In this document: in pieces, positions 22,409 to 32,567 of the stretch
Layout: every line of letters begins with the position of its first letter
How positions within the stretch are numbered: the stretch's first letter is position 1
Assembly (NCBI RefSeq): GCF_001747895.1
Contig: NZ_LNNB01000018.1
Location: forward strand, 83,874 to 147,873
Origin: Staphylococcus equorum
Lineage (GTDB): Bacteria; Bacillota; Bacilli; Staphylococcales; Staphylococcaceae
Length of the DNA stretch: 64,000 bases
Reading direction: 5' to 3'
Notes under the pieces: model-generated
Database searches by the model: none
Seen by the model: the letters and a program-made list of their open reading frames with translations, nothing else
What the model was told of the DNA's origin: nothing
Made by a program: the position numbers and the translations under genes

Positions 22409-24286
22409 ATGGCTCAAGAATATGATGTAATAGTAATAGGAGCCGGGCATGCTGGTATTGAAGCAGGACTTGCTTCAGCTCGACGTGGTGCAAAAACGCT
22501 TATGTTAACAATTAACTTAGATAATATTGCGTTTATGCCATGTAATCCATCAGTTGGTGGACCGGCAAAAGGAATCGTCGTGCGTGAAATTGATGCTTTA
22601 GGTGGACAAATGGCCAAAACGATTGATAAGACCCACATTCAAATGCGTATGTTGAATACGGGCAAAGGCCCAGCAGTGAGAGCATTACGTGCACAAGCAG
22701 ATAAAGTATTGTATCAACAAGAAATGAAAAAAGTAATTGAAGATGAAGATAACCTTGATATTATGCAAGGCATGGTAGACGACTTAATGATTGAAGATGA
22801 TGTGATTAAAGGCGTACGTACTAACATTGGAACAGAATACTGGGCAGAGGCAGTTATTATTACAACAGGTACATTTTTACGCGGTGAGATTATCTTAGGA
22901 AACATGAAATATTCAAGTGGCCCTAACCACCAATTACCATCTATTTCATTAGCCGATAATTTAAGAAATCTTGGCTTTGAAGTTGTTAGATTTAAGACAG
23001 GTACACCACCTCGTGTAAATGCGAAAACAATTGATTATTCTAAAACTGAAATCCAACCAGGTGATGATGTAGGTAGAGCGTTTAGTTTTGAAACTACTGA
23101 ATATATCTTAGATCAATTACCATGTTGGTTAACATATACAAATGCTGATACGCACCAAGTGATTGATGATAATTTACATCTTTCAGCAATGTATTCAGGG
23201 ATGATTAAAGGTACAGGTCCAAGATATTGTCCATCAATTGAAGATAAATTTGTGCGTTTCAACGATAAACCACGTCACCAATTATTCTTAGAACCAGAAG
23301 GACGTAATACGAATGAAGTATACGTACAAGGATTATCTACAAGTCTTCCAGAACATGTACAAAGACAAATGGTAGAAACAATTCCTGGTCTAGAAAAAGC
23401 AGACATGATGCGTGCAGGTTATGCAATTGAATACGATGCACTCGTACCTACACAATTATGGCCAACACTTGAAACTAAAAAAATCAAAAACTTATATACT
23501 GCTGGTCAAATCAACGGTACATCAGGTTATGAAGAAGCGGCTGGGCAAGGTATTATGGCTGGTATTAATGCAGCAGCTAGAGTACAAGATAAAGATGAAG
23601 TTGTCTTAAGTCGTTCTGATGCATATATCGGTGTATTAATTGATGATCTTGTTACGAAAGGCACAAATGAACCTTACCGTTTATTAACATCTCGTGCAGA
23701 GTATCGTCTATTGATAAGACACGATAACGCTGATTTACGTCTAACTGATTTAGGTCACGAATTAGGAATGATTTCTGAAGAGCGTTATGCACGTTTTAAT
23801 GCAAAACGAGACATGATAAAATCAGAACAAGAACGTTTAGGTAGTATCCGAGTGAAACCACATGATCGCGTTCAAGAAATTATTGAAGCCCAAGGCGGTT
23901 CTCGCTTGAAAGATGGTATTTTAGCATTAGAGCTGTTACGTCGTCCTGAAATGACTTACGATTTAATTCTTGAAATTCTGGATGAATCACATGTACTTCC
24001 ATCTGATGTTGAAGAACAAGTGGAAATTCAAACGAAATACGAAGGCTACATCAACAAGTCATTACAACAAGTTGAAAAAGTAAAACGTATGGAAGAGAAA
24101 AAAATTCCAGAAGACTTAGATTATAGTAAGGTAGATAGTTTAGCGACTGAAGCGCGTGAAAAATTAGCAGAAGTTAAGCCATTAAACATTGCGCAAGCTT
24201 CTCGTATTTCTGGTGTGAATCCAGCTGATATCTCAATTTTACTTGTTTTTCTTGAACAAGGAAAAATCCAAAGGGTGAAAAATTAA
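22409..24286 (+). CDS. mnmG: MnmG (GidA), tRNA uridine modification enzyme
   Basis: FAD-dependent partner of MnmE, 625 aa. N-terminal dinucleotide motif [10 protein letters not shown] (8-17), family signature [15 protein letters not shown] stretch as [11 protein letters not shown], and a second signature [17 protein letters not shown] near 367-383. It starts 17 nt after mnmE with AAGGAGG upstream, and ends 1 nt before rsmG. Confidence 0.97.
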   Translation: MAQEYDVIVIGAGHAGIEAGLASARRGAKTLMLTINLDNIAFMPCNPSVGGPAKGIVVREIDALGGQMAKTIDKTHIQMRMLNTGKGPAVRALRAQADKVLYQQEMKKVIEDEDNLDIMQGMVDDLMIEDDVIKGVRTNIGTEYWAEAVIITTGTFLRGEIILGNMKYSSGPNHQLPSISLADNLRNLGFEVVRFKTGTPPRVNAKTIDYSKTEIQPGDDVGRAFSFETTEYILDQLPCWLTYTNADTHQVIDDNLHLSAMYSGMIKGTGPRYCPSIEDKFVRFNDKPRHQLFLEPEGRNTNEVYVQGLSTSLPEHVQRQMVETIPGLEKADMMRAGYAIEYDALVPTQLWPTLETKKIKNLYTAGQINGTSGYEEAAGQGIMAGINAAARVQDKDEVVLSRSDAYIGVLIDDLVTKGTNEPYRLLTSRAEYRLLIRHDNADLRLTDLGHELGMISEERYARFNAKRDMIKSEQERLGSIRVKPHDRVQEIIEAQGGSRLKDGILALELLRRPEMTYDLILEILDESHVLPSDVEEQVEIQTKYEGYINKSLQQVEKVKRMEEKKIPEDLDYSKVDSLATEAREKLAEVKPLNIAQASRISGVNPADISILLVFLEQGKIQRVKN

Positions 24287-24287
24287 G

Positions 24288-25007
24288 ATGAGTGTAGAAT
24301 GGTTAACTAAGCAACTCAGTACACAAGGTATAGAACTTTCTGAAGAACAACAACGACAATTTCAAACGTATTATCAAATGCTTGTTGAATGGAATGAAAA
24401 AATAAATTTAACAAGTATCACTGAAGAACATGAAGTGTATTTGAAACATTTTTATGATTCAATTGCGCCAAGTTTTTATACGGATTTGACTAAAGAATTA
24501 ACAATTTGTGATGTAGGTGCTGGTGCTGGTTTCCCAAGCATTCCTTTGAAAATTATTTTTCCGAATTTAAAAGTTATAATTGTAGATTCGTTAAATAAAC
24601 GCATAAACTTTTTAAATCAATTAGCAGAGGCGCTAGACCTTGAAAACGTAAATTTCGTGCACGATCGTGCCGAAACGTTTGGCAAAGGAGTCTACAGGGA
24701 GTCTTATGATATCGTAACTGCACGTGCTGTTGCTAGACTTTCAGTATTAAGTGAATTGTGTCTGCCTTTAGTTAAAAAAGGCGGTCAATTCATTGCTTTA
24801 AAATCTTCTAAAGGTGAAGAAGAATTAGAAGAAGCACGTTTCGGTTTAGGTATTTTGGGTGGTAAAGTGCGAGAAACAATTTCATATGAATTGCCAGAAG
24901 AAGCAGGCGAGAGACAAATGATGATTATAGACAAGAGAAGTCAGACACCTAAGAAGTATCCTAGAAAACCAGGAACACCGAATAAATCTCCATTGCTTAA
25001 CAAGTAA
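24288..25007 (+). CDS. rsmG: RsmG (GidB), 16S rRNA m7G527 methyltransferase
   Basis: Methylates G527 (E. coli numbering) of 16S rRNA using S-adenosylmethionine; loss of the family's activity gives low-level streptomycin resistance. 239 aa with the SAM-binding motif [14 protein letters not shown] near residues 71-84 and TARAVARL near 142. Start immediately after mnmG. Confidence 0.96.
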   Translation: MSVEWLTKQLSTQGIELSEEQQRQFQTYYQMLVEWNEKINLTSITEEHEVYLKHFYDSIAPSFYTDLTKELTICDVGAGAGFPSIPLKIIFPNLKVIIVDSLNKRINFLNQLAEALDLENVNFVHDRAETFGKGVYRESYDIVTARAVARLSVLSELCLPLVKKGGQFIALKSSKGEEELEEARFGLGILGGKVRETISYELPEEAGERQMMIIDKRSQTPKKYPRKPGTPNKSPLLNK

Positions 25008-25048
25008 ATGCAAATCAATACAATTAATTTAGAGGGAGCGCATGGAAA

Positions 25049-25888
25049 ATGAAGAAACCTTTTTCTAAATTATTTGGTTTAAAGAACAAAGATGACATTG
25101 TTGGTTATATTGAAGAAGATCATAATAATAGCGTTGAATCTATTCATATCGAACGTATTGTGCCAAACCGTTATCAACCAAGACAAGTATTTGAGCCAAA
25201 TAAGATAAAAGAACTCGCAGAATCAATAGAAGAACATGGTTTGTTACAGCCTATCGTCGTACGTCCAATTGAAGAAGATATGTTTGAAATCATTGCAGGT
25301 GAACGTAGATTTAGAGCGTTTCAATCACTTGGTAAAACACACGCAGAAGTCATTATTAGATATTTAGATGATGAAGAGACTGCTGTGGTTGCACTTATTG
25401 AAAACATTCAACGTGAAAACCTATCCGTCGTTGAAGAAGCGGAAGCATATAAAAAGTTATTGGAAATCGGGGATACCACACAAAGTGAATTAGCTAAAAG
25501 TGTTGGTAAAAGCCAAAGTTTCATAGCTAATAAATTGCGTTTATTAAAATTAGCACCTAAAGTCATCGAACGTTTACGTGAAGGTAAGATTACTGAACGT
25601 CACGCTCGTGCAATGTTAAGTTTGTCAGAAGAAGATCAAGAAATAATGGTTGAAACTGTTATTAGCCAGAAACTAAATGTAAAACAAACAGAAGCACGAG
25701 TGAAACAAAAAGTTGGCCCTGAAAAGGTGACGGCTCAAACATTTGGATTTGAAAAAGACTTAACTGACGCACGTGATGCAGTCGGTAAAAGTCTTGAAAG
25801 CATTGAAAAAAGCGGCATTAAATATGAACATCAAGCTAAAGATCACGACGACTATTATGAAATAAAGATTAAATTATACAAACGTTAA
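25049..25888 (+). CDS. noc: Noc, nucleoid occlusion protein (ParB family)
   Basis: ParB-like CTP-dependent DNA-binding protein that blocks Z-ring assembly over the nucleoid in Firmicutes. 279 aa: an N-terminal basic amphipathic stretch (MKKPFSKLFGL) that fits Noc's membrane-binding helix, the ParB N-domain with GERRFRA at ~87-93, and a helix-turn-helix (TQSELAKSVGKSQSFIANKL, ~145-164). The position after rsmG is the standard noc locus. A chromosome-partition role cannot be excluded, since no parA/parB pair is next to it. Confidence 0.92.
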   Translation: MKKPFSKLFGLKNKDDIVGYIEEDHNNSVESIHIERIVPNRYQPRQVFEPNKIKELAESIEEHGLLQPIVVRPIEEDMFEIIAGERRFRAFQSLGKTHAEVIIRYLDDEETAVVALIENIQRENLSVVEEAEAYKKLLEIGDTTQSELAKSVGKSQSFIANKLRLLKLAPKVIERLREGKITERHARAMLSLSEEDQEIMVETVISQKLNVKQTEARVKQKVGPEKVTAQTFGFEKDLTDARDAVGKSLESIEKSGIKYEHQAKDHDDYYEIKIKLYKR

Positions 25889-25936
25889 TATAACCAAAAT
25901 AAAACAATCTGGGAAATAGATCCTAGATTAAATCAC

Positions 25937-25978
25937 TGACTGTTAGAATCCTCATTGGAAATCTAACAGTCTTTTTTA
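25937..25978 (+). terminator. Terminator after noc
   Basis: Ten-bp perfect stem GACTGTTAGA (25938-25947) / TCTAACAGTC (25962-25971) followed by T7. Ends the mnmE-noc operon. Confidence 0.92.
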
Positions 25979-26053
25979 ATGTTTAAATTTTATTAAGTTA
26001 ATATAAAAATTCCATTGTAATATTGTGATAAATCAAAAACTGTGATTAAATTA

Positions 26054-26068
26054 AGAAAACGCTTACAC
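26054..26068 (-). promoter_or_regulatory. cre-like site upstream of cstA
   Basis: The minus strand reads GTGTAAGCGTTTTCT, 14 of 15 positions of the cre consensus (first W is G). It is 25 bp before the cstA start. This suggests CcpA control of the carbon-starvation transporter. Confidence 0.6.
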
Positions 26069-26092
26069 ATTATCTAAAGGGGGGATGATAAT

Positions 26093-27547
26093 ATGATTAC
26101 GTTTATCGTGTCTATTATTTTATTAGTTGTAGGTTATTTCACTTATGGTAAATATATCGATAAGATGTTTGGAACTAAAGAGGAACGTCCGACGCCAGCA
26201 TTTCATCAGAGGGACGATGTCGATTACTTACCGATGAAGACATCATCTAATTCACTGATTCAATTATTAAATATTGCAGGTGTTGGTCCAATTTTCGGAC
26301 CAATTATGGGAGCACTTTAAGGGCCTGTCGCATTTATTTGGATTGTTGTGGGTTGTATTTTTGCAGGGGCGGTTCATGACTATTTAACTGGGATGATTTC
26401 AATCAGAAATAAAGGGGCTCATTTACCTGAGCTTGCTGGTAAATTTTTAGGAAAAGTGATGAAACACTTTGTTAATATTTTCTCTATTTTATTATTACTC
26501 TTAACAGGAACAGTATTTGTGACAAGTCCGGCATTATTATTACATGATTTATTAGACGGACGTATTGCATTAGGCATCATTATTTTTGTTATCTTTATTT
26601 ATTATGTTCTTTCTACAATTTTACCTATTGATAAAATTATTGGCCGTATTTATCCAATATTTGGGGCATTATTATTAATTAGTGCGGTTGGTATTGGTTT
26701 CCGTCTTATTCAAACAGGCGCACCTATTCCAGAGATTAATTTAAAAAATATGCATCCTGATGGGGCATCTATTTTCCCATTATTATTCTTCACGATTACT
26801 TGTGGGGCGTTATCTGGTTTCCATGCGACACAAACGCCAATTATTTCTAGAACAACGAAAAAAGAAAATAATGGTCGTTTTATCTTTTACGGTATGATGA
26901 TTGCTGAAGGGATTATCGCTATGATTTGGGCAGCAGCAGGTATGAGTCTATTTAATGGTTACAATGGACTTAGTGATGTATTAGCGCGTGGCGAAGCAGC
27001 TTTAGTGGTAAGTGAAGCTTCTCATTTATTATTAGGTTCTGTCTTAGGGACAATCGCAGTGTTAGGCGTAATCGTCTTACCGATTACGAGCGGGGATACA
27101 TCTTTCCGTAGTGCCAGAATGATTATTGCTGATTACTTAAATTATGGACAGCGTAGTGTTGTAAAAAGAATTATCGTAGCTGCACCATTATTTGTAATTA
27201 GTTTTGCTTTGACTCAAGTAGACTTCACGATACTTTGGCGTTATTTCTCTTGGGCTAACCAAACCACTGCAACTGTTGCTTTGTGGGTCGGTGCTATGTA
27301 CTTACTCATGGCTAAAAAGAATTTTTGGGTTGCAGCAATACCAGCCGTGTTCATGACATGGAATATATTTACATACATTCTCAGTCAGCCAATCGGTTTA
27401 GGATTAGATCTTACTTTAAGCTATGTGATAGCATTTATACTGACGGTATTATGGGTTCTGTACTTTGGTTATCAATATAAGAAAATCACTGCAGGTGAAG
27501 AGTTTGAATTAGATCACCAAATTCAATATCAGCAACAAACGATTTAA
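26093..27547 (+). pseudogene. cstA: cstA peptide/carbon starvation transporter, interrupted by an in-frame TAA
   Basis: CstA imports peptides (pyruvate in some species) under carbon starvation. The whole region is one reading frame of 484 codons except codon 76 (26318-26320), which is TAA. Upstream it encodes GVGPIFGPIMGAL, downstream GPVAFIWIVVGCIFAGAVHDYL; in the S. aureus protein, as I recall it, a Tyr sits at this point, so a single TAT/TAC to TAA change is likely. There is no frameshift. About 12 membrane segments are otherwise intact, with AAAGGGGGG as ribosome site. A distal product of 399 aa could restart at GTG 26348 but lacks a Shine-Dalgarno and the first helices. Sequencing error is possible. 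Confidence 0.85.
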
Positions 27548-27591
27548 GTTTTTATATTGGCAGTACTTGGCCGATAGCTAGTTAAACTTGT

Positions 27592-27637
27592 GGGGCGGAT
27601 ATGAAATCAAATTATGATTTCTATCTTGCCCTTTTTT
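27592..27637 (+). terminator. Terminator after cstA
   Basis: Imperfect long stem GGGGCGGATATGAAATCA / TGATTTCTATCTTGCCC followed by T6, 45 nt beyond the cstA stop. Confidence 0.75.
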
Positions 27638-27779
27638 GTGCTGTCTAAAGGCAGTCTAAAAAACGTTGGTATCATAGGGTGTAAAAGCATTTTGACAATT
27701 GAAAAGGTGCATATGTCAAAGAACTTTGGTAGTCTAATAATGATTTCCATATTAATCTCTAGTCAAAGGAGCACGACAA

Positions 27780-28340
27780 ATGAATTTAGGTTCTCAAATT
27801 AAGTATTTCAGACAACGCGATTATTTATCTCAAGAAGATTTAGCAGAGAAATTATATGTTTCACGTCAAACAATTTCTAATTGGGAGAATGATAAGAGTT
27901 ATCCAGATGTTCATAATTTACTTATGCTCAGTTCATTGTTCGATGTTTCTTTAGACGATTTAGTCAAAGGAGATGTGGAGATTATGGAACAGAAATTAAA
28001 GCAAACAAACTTTAACTTGTGGTCACATTTAATGGTGTGGCCGATGTTATTAGTAGCAATTTTATTTGGTCCAGCGCTTTATTATTGGGGAACGGTTGGC
28101 ATTGTCATTGAGGTTGTACTATTTATTATTGCGATGTACGCTTCTATTAAAGTAGATTTAATTAAGAAGTCTAATAATATGCAAACTTACGATCGAATCG
28201 TAGCATTTATGAAGGGTGAAGATCCTAATGAGGTTAATACTACAAAACTAAGAAATACCCTGACATTTATATATAGCTTCGTATTAATCGTAGGCGGTTT
28301 TTTAATCATTATGCTATTAAGTATGTATTTTTTCAAATAG
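27780..28340 (+). CDS. Membrane-anchored XRE-type transcriptional regulator
   Basis: 186 aa. Residues ~1-60 form a Cro/CI helix-turn-helix (LSQEDLAEKLYVSRQTISNW). Hydrophobic stretches near 79-97 and 99-115 and at 160-184 predict three membrane segments. This architecture (HTH plus membrane tail) is common in Firmicutes for regulators of neighbouring membrane functions. Ribosome site CAAAGGAG, 8 nt before the ATG. It stands alone between terminators, so its target is unknown. Confidence 0.85.
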   Translation: MNLGSQIKYFRQRDYLSQEDLAEKLYVSRQTISNWENDKSYPDVHNLLMLSSLFDVSLDDLVKGDVEIMEQKLKQTNFNLWSHLMVWPMLLVAILFGPALYYWGTVGIVIEVVLFIIAMYASIKVDLIKKSNNMQTYDRIVAFMKGEDPNEVNTTKLRNTLTFIYSFVLIVGGFLIIMLLSMYFFK

Positions 28341-28350
28341 AAAATATAGT

Positions 28351-28386
28351 AAAAAGCATCTTTCAAATTTTGAAAGATGCTTTTTT
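28351..28386 (+). terminator. Terminator after the XRE regulator
   Basis: Perfect stem AAAAGCATCTTTCAAA / TTTGAAAGATGCTTTT with T-run, 28354-28386. Symmetric flanks (A-rich left side) allow activity in both directions. Confidence 0.9.
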
Positions 28387-28668
28387 ATGTAAATGGGACT
28401 GAATGAACTTTTTAGTATTTTGAAAACTTCTATTAAAAAATATAGCAATAAATGTTTGGGCAAGCAGTTTAGTAGTAATCAACTCCCTACAATTTAATAA
28501 ATTTATTTGTAGATAATGTAGATAATGAAATACCTTAAAAATAAAGACACGTGCATGCTCATCGGCATTCATTTCAAAATAAAAAAATAAAGAATATAGC
28601 CAATTTTAAGTGAATTATTATCCTTAAATTGTATTTAATTTTAAGGAGTAAAAAACTACTCCAATATA

Positions 28669-28683
28669 AGAAAGCGTTTACAA
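28669..28683 (-). promoter_or_regulatory. cre site upstream of the xyloside transporter
   Basis: The minus strand reads TTGTAAACGCTTTCT, a full match to WTGNAANCGNWNNCW. It is about 200 bp before the GPH symporter gene, within a 540-bp non-coding stretch. It indicates catabolite repression of the locus by CcpA. Confidence 0.75.
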
Positions 28684-28702
28684 ATAAGAAATAAGGTGAT
28701 AT

Positions 28703-28739
28703 ATTAACGTTAATTTGGTTAGTTAAATTAACAAACCAA
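28703..28739. promoter_or_regulatory. Paired palindromes, candidate operator of the GPH-GH120 locus
   Basis: A perfect 12-bp palindrome with central CG, ATTAACGTTAAT (28703-28714), abuts a 25-bp near-perfect palindrome (28715-28739) with arms TTGGTT…AACCAA and only two mismatched pairs off centre. Two dyads directly between the cre site and the transporter gene look like binding sites for a specific regulator. No regulator gene is adjacent. Confidence 0.5.
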
Positions 28740-28881
28740 CCAAAAATAAGGGGGCATCGCTAAAAGTTAACGCGTAAAGATAACTATACATATTACTGGT
28801 TTGGACATTCTAATTTATGAATAGTTGTTTTGTTAATCATCTATGAGCAGGCATACATTAAAAATTAATGGGGTGGGGATT

Positions 28882-30315
28882 ATGTCCGTTAGTTATGATT
28901 CTAAACAAAGTGATAAGAATGAACGATTAGGTATGCCAGAGAAGATTACTTTTGGTATCGGGGATTTTGGAGCGAATTATAGTTGGACCTTTATTGCATC
29001 TTTTATAATAATTTATATGACTGATGTAGTGGGTGTTGCTGGTTCAGTAATAGGTACTATTATATTGATTTGTCGGTTTGCAGATGGTTTTTCGGATTTG
29101 TTTATGGGAAGTATCATTGATAATACAAATACAAAGATGGGCAAGGCTAAGCCATGGGTCTTTTGGACCGCTCCTATTTTGGGAATCTTAACTATTTTAT
29201 TATTTAATGTGCCACAATCTTTTGGTGATACTGAAAAGATTATTTATATCTTTTCAATATACTTTTTGATATCAGTAGTGTTTTATACTGCCAATAATGT
29301 TGCATATTCTTCTCTTATTTCATTTATGACTAAAAATGAAACTGACCGTGTTTCATTAGGAAGTATCCGTTTTATTTTTGCTAACTTAAGTGTGTTGTGT
29401 ATTACGACATTTACCACATTTTTAGTTAATGGATTTGGTGGTAATCAGCAAGGTTGGACTGTTACATCTATTATTTATGGCGCATTATGTGCTATACCGT
29501 TAATGATTGCAGGATATTTTGTAAAAGAAAGAAACGTTGCAACTAAGAAATATGACCACATTGATAAAAAAGGTGTCAAAAAACAAAAAAACCGCATACC
29601 TTTTACATTAATTATAAAAACATTAATGACAGAAAAATACTTTCTTATTACTATTGTTTTATATTTACTATGGTATTTACGTCAAACAGATAATAGCATG
29701 AGAATATATTATGCTACGTATATTTTTAACGATGAAAATGTTATGGCACTTTTAAGTTTTGCTACTTTAATCCCAACAATTTTAGGTTTACTACTTGCAG
29801 CTAAATTTTCAGAAAAGGTTGGAATTAAGAAAAGTATCATTATTGGTTTAGTAATATCAATAATTTCTTATATCATTATGAGTTTGTTTTCGGAAAACTT
29901 AACTATGTTAGTTATAGGTTTAGTTATACATGGTATAGGAATCGTACCATTTACTGCTGCACTCAGTGGTATTGTTGCAGATATTGGCGATATTATATAT
30001 TGGAAAACAGGGGTGCCAGTACAAGGGTCAGTGTTTAGTTTGGCTAGTGCTGGGATGAAAATTGGATCAGGTCTACAGTCAGCTATTGTAGGGTGGTCAT
30101 TGTCCCTCGGTGGTTATGTCGCAGGAGCTTCAATACAATCTGAAAGTACTATATTTGCCATAAAATCGATGCAAATATACTTTCCGTTTTTAATGGTTAT
30201 AATGATAATGATTGTTACATTCTTTTTAAATTATGAAAAATTCATAGGTAAGGTTAAGGACCAAATAAGAAATAATGAAGTGGGAGAACTGAGAAATAAA
30301 CAAATATATAAATAA
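28882..30315 (+). CDS. GPH-family sugar:cation symporter
   Basis: Polytopic transporter (~477 aa, 12 membrane segments) of the glycoside-pentoside-hexuronide family, beginning MPEKITFGIGDFGANYSWTF after a short hydrophilic head. It would import a glycoside with H+ or Na+. The frame is open from 28843, but the ATG at 28882 (MSVSYDSK) is preceded by GGGGTGGGGA and is preferred. It ends 14 nt before the GH120 gene, so substrate is inferred to be xylosides or xylo-oligosaccharides. The closest functional relatives are XynB/XylP-type symporters; sequence alone does not prove specificity. Confidence 0.88.
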   Translation: MSVSYDSKQSDKNERLGMPEKITFGIGDFGANYSWTFIASFIIIYMTDVVGVAGSVIGTIILICRFADGFSDLFMGSIIDNTNTKMGKAKPWVFWTAPILGILTILLFNVPQSFGDTEKIIYIFSIYFLISVVFYTANNVAYSSLISFMTKNETDRVSLGSIRFIFANLSVLCITTFTTFLVNGFGGNQQGWTVTSIIYGALCAIPLMIAGYFVKERNVATKKYDHIDKKGVKKQKNRIPFTLIIKTLMTEKYFLITIVLYLLWYLRQTDNSMRIYYATYIFNDENVMALLSFATLIPTILGLLLAAKFSEKVGIKKSIIIGLVISIISYIIMSLFSENLTMLVIGLVIHGIGIVPFTAALSGIVADIGDIIYWKTGVPVQGSVFSLASAGMKIGSGLQSAIVGWSLSLGGYVAGASIQSESTIFAIKSMQIYFPFLMVIMIMIVTFFLNYEKFIGKVKDQIRNNEVGELRNKQIYK

Positions 30316-30329
30316 GCGGAGGTTATATT

Positions 30330-32276
30330 ATGTCAAAAAAATTATATGTAGCTAAAACAGGATCAGATTTTGCTAAGGGGTCTGAGGATGAGCCGTTATT
30401 AACAATTAATAAAGCAGCTTCGCTTGCGTTACCTGGGGACACTGTAATCGTTCATGAAGGCATATATAGAGAAGAAATAAACGACATAAATTCAGGATTA
30501 AGCGAGTCTCGCAGAATTACATTTGAAAGTGCAAAAAATGAAAAAGTGACTGTAAAAGGCTCTGAAGAAATAAATGATTGGCATCTTGTAGAAGGAAATA
30601 TATGGAAAGTAGAAGTTCCTAATCAATTATTCAAAACATTTAATCCTTTTTCAGTGAAATTATTTGGTGATTGGCTTGAGGTTGATAATGATCAGACTTT
30701 AGGGCAAGTATATTTAAATGGTCATGCACTATTTGAAGTAAATGCTTTTGATAGATTGAAAAATCCACAAAGCGTCGAAAAAGTATTTGATCATTGGACT
30801 GAAAAAGAAGTTGATTTTGATTACGCTGATTTATCGACATTTTTATGGTATGCGGAAGTAGATGAAAATAGTACTACGATTTACGCTAATTTTCAAAACT
30901 ATAATCCAAATGAAGAATTAATAGAAATCAATGTCAGAGAACACGTATTTTCGCCAAGTCAAACACATACTAATTATATAACAATTCGTAATTTTGAATT
31001 AGCGCATGCGGCAACACAATGGTCTCCACCTACAGCTAAACAGACTGGTTTGATTGATACGAATTGGAGTAAAAAATGGATCGTAGAAAATAATTATATA
31101 CATGATTCAATGTGTAGTGGTGTTTCAATTGGTAAAGAGATATCTACTGGACAAAACTTTAGTTCAATTAGAAAAGATAAACCTGGCTATCAATACCAAA
31201 TAGAAACAGTTTTTAGTGCTGTTAACGCTGATTGGAATAAAGAAACGATAGGATCACATATTATTAGAAATAATAAAATTAGCGATTGTGGACAAAATGC
31301 TATTGTGGGTCATTTAGGGTGCGCTTTTAGTGAAATATATAATAACCACATATTTAATATTGGTAATAGAAGAGCGTTTTTTGGATATGAAATTGCTGGT
31401 ATTAAACTACATGCGGCTTTAGATACACAAGTTTATAATAATTACGTTCATAACTGCTCTTTAGGTATGTGGTTTGATTGGCAAACTCAAGGAACAAGAA
31501 TTAGTAAAAATATATTCAATGAAAATACAAGAGATCTTTTTGTAGAAGTGACAAGCGGACCTTATCTCGTCGATAATAATATATTAACTGCTGATTACGC
31601 TTTAGATAATCATGCACAAGGTGGCGCTTATGTTAATAATATTATTAACGGTGAAATGGTTCATAGATTGATGCTAGATAGATCAACGCCTTACCATGTG
31701 CCACATAGTACATTAGTCGCTGGATTTGCTCCAGTTTATGGAGGAGACGATAGATTCTACAATAATATATTTATAGGGAAAAATGCTGTAAATAATATTG
31801 GAACTGAACTGTATAATGGTTATACAACATCTTTAGAAGAATATAAGTATTTGGTCTCTCAAGAAGAAGGAGATCACCAAGCTTATCATAAAATAAAACA
31901 ACCTGTTTTTATTAACAATAATGCTTATTTCAATAAAGCCAAACACTTTGAAAAAGAAGAAAATAATTTAATAGATGAGAACTTCAATCCTGCGTTATCT
32001 TTAGAAGAAGAATCAGAAGGTTTATATCTTAACATTTCATTACCAGCATCATTTTTTGAAATTAAAGGAGAAACCCAATCAAGTGATACTTTACCTAAAG
32101 TAAGACTAGCAGATGCAGACTTTGAAAGTCCGAATGAAAAGCCAATCAGTATTAATACTGATTTAGTAGAAAATATGAGAACGGATACTACTCTATTAGG
32201 ACCGATTGAAAATTTACAAGCTGGTGAAAACAAAGTGCTAATTTGGAAACACAATGAAAACGGCGACTATCTGTAG
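30330..32276 (+). CDS. GH120-type beta-xylosidase (right-handed beta-helix)
   Basis: 648 aa without signal peptide, so cytoplasmic. The N-terminus MSKKLYVAKTGSDFAKGS and the pattern of beta-helix repeats (HIIRNNKISDCGQNAIVGH, YNNHIFNI, YLVDNNI) match the Thermoanaerobacterium XylC beta-xylosidase, as I remember it, along the full length. The XylC catalytic pair Asp382/Glu405 correspond to Asp383 (MWFDWQ) and Glu406 (LFVEVTSG) here, an offset of one. It would cleave xylose from the non-reducing end of imported xylo-oligosaccharides. Ribosome site GCGGAGG; second gene of the unit with the GPH symporter. Confidence 0.85.
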   Translation: MSKKLYVAKTGSDFAKGSEDEPLLTINKAASLALPGDTVIVHEGIYREEINDINSGLSESRRITFESAKNEKVTVKGSEEINDWHLVEGNIWKVEVPNQLFKTFNPFSVKLFGDWLEVDNDQTLGQVYLNGHALFEVNAFDRLKNPQSVEKVFDHWTEKEVDFDYADLSTFLWYAEVDENSTTIYANFQNYNPNEELIEINVREHVFSPSQTHTNYITIRNFELAHAATQWSPPTAKQTGLIDTNWSKKWIVENNYIHDSMCSGVSIGKEISTGQNFSSIRKDKPGYQYQIETVFSAVNADWNKETIGSHIIRNNKISDCGQNAIVGHLGCAFSEIYNNHIFNIGNRRAFFGYEIAGIKLHAALDTQVYNNYVHNCSLGMWFDWQTQGTRISKNIFNENTRDLFVEVTSGPYLVDNNILTADYALDNHAQGGAYVNNIINGEMVHRLMLDRSTPYHVPHSTLVAGFAPVYGGDDRFYNNIFIGKNAVNNIGTELYNGYTTSLEEYKYLVSQEEGDHQAYHKIKQPVFINNNAYFNKAKHFEKEENNLIDENFNPALSLEEESEGLYLNISLPASFFEIKGETQSSDTLPKVRLADADFESPNEKPISINTDLVENMRTDTTLLGPIENLQAGENKVLIWKHNENGDYL

Positions 32277-32372
32277 GACTGAGTCATTATTATACAGATG
32301 AAATGCACAAAATAATTAGAACACTATAATATTCACAAATGAAAAACAGCCTCAATTTTTAAAAATTGAAGT

Positions 32373-32420
32373 GCATCCCAAAAGTTGGACATAAAAATTC
32401 AACTTTTAGGGATGTTTTTT
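32373..32420 (+). terminator. Terminator after the GH120 gene
   Basis: CATCCCAAAAGTTG / CAACTTTTAGGGATG stem (32374-32387 with 32400-32414) followed by T6. A separate perfect 18-bp palindrome TCAATTTTTAAAAATTGA lies just before it at 32352-32369. Confidence 0.85.
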
Positions 32421-32567
32421 ATGTCAAAATACTATTAATCTATTTTTATTATTGCTTTATACAGAAGCAATGTGCTTTAACAGTTGATTTATGATAATAT
32501 AGAATAATTGTTTTTTTATTTAATTTATTTAAAAACTTTTTATTAAAACCATAGGAGATATTAGTTT

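Noticed and set aside
26348..27547. A separate intact 399-aa gene downstream of a small 75-aa gene
   Set aside because: Both frames are the same reading frame of one CstA protein; the GTG at 26348 lacks a ribosome site and lies within a membrane helix.
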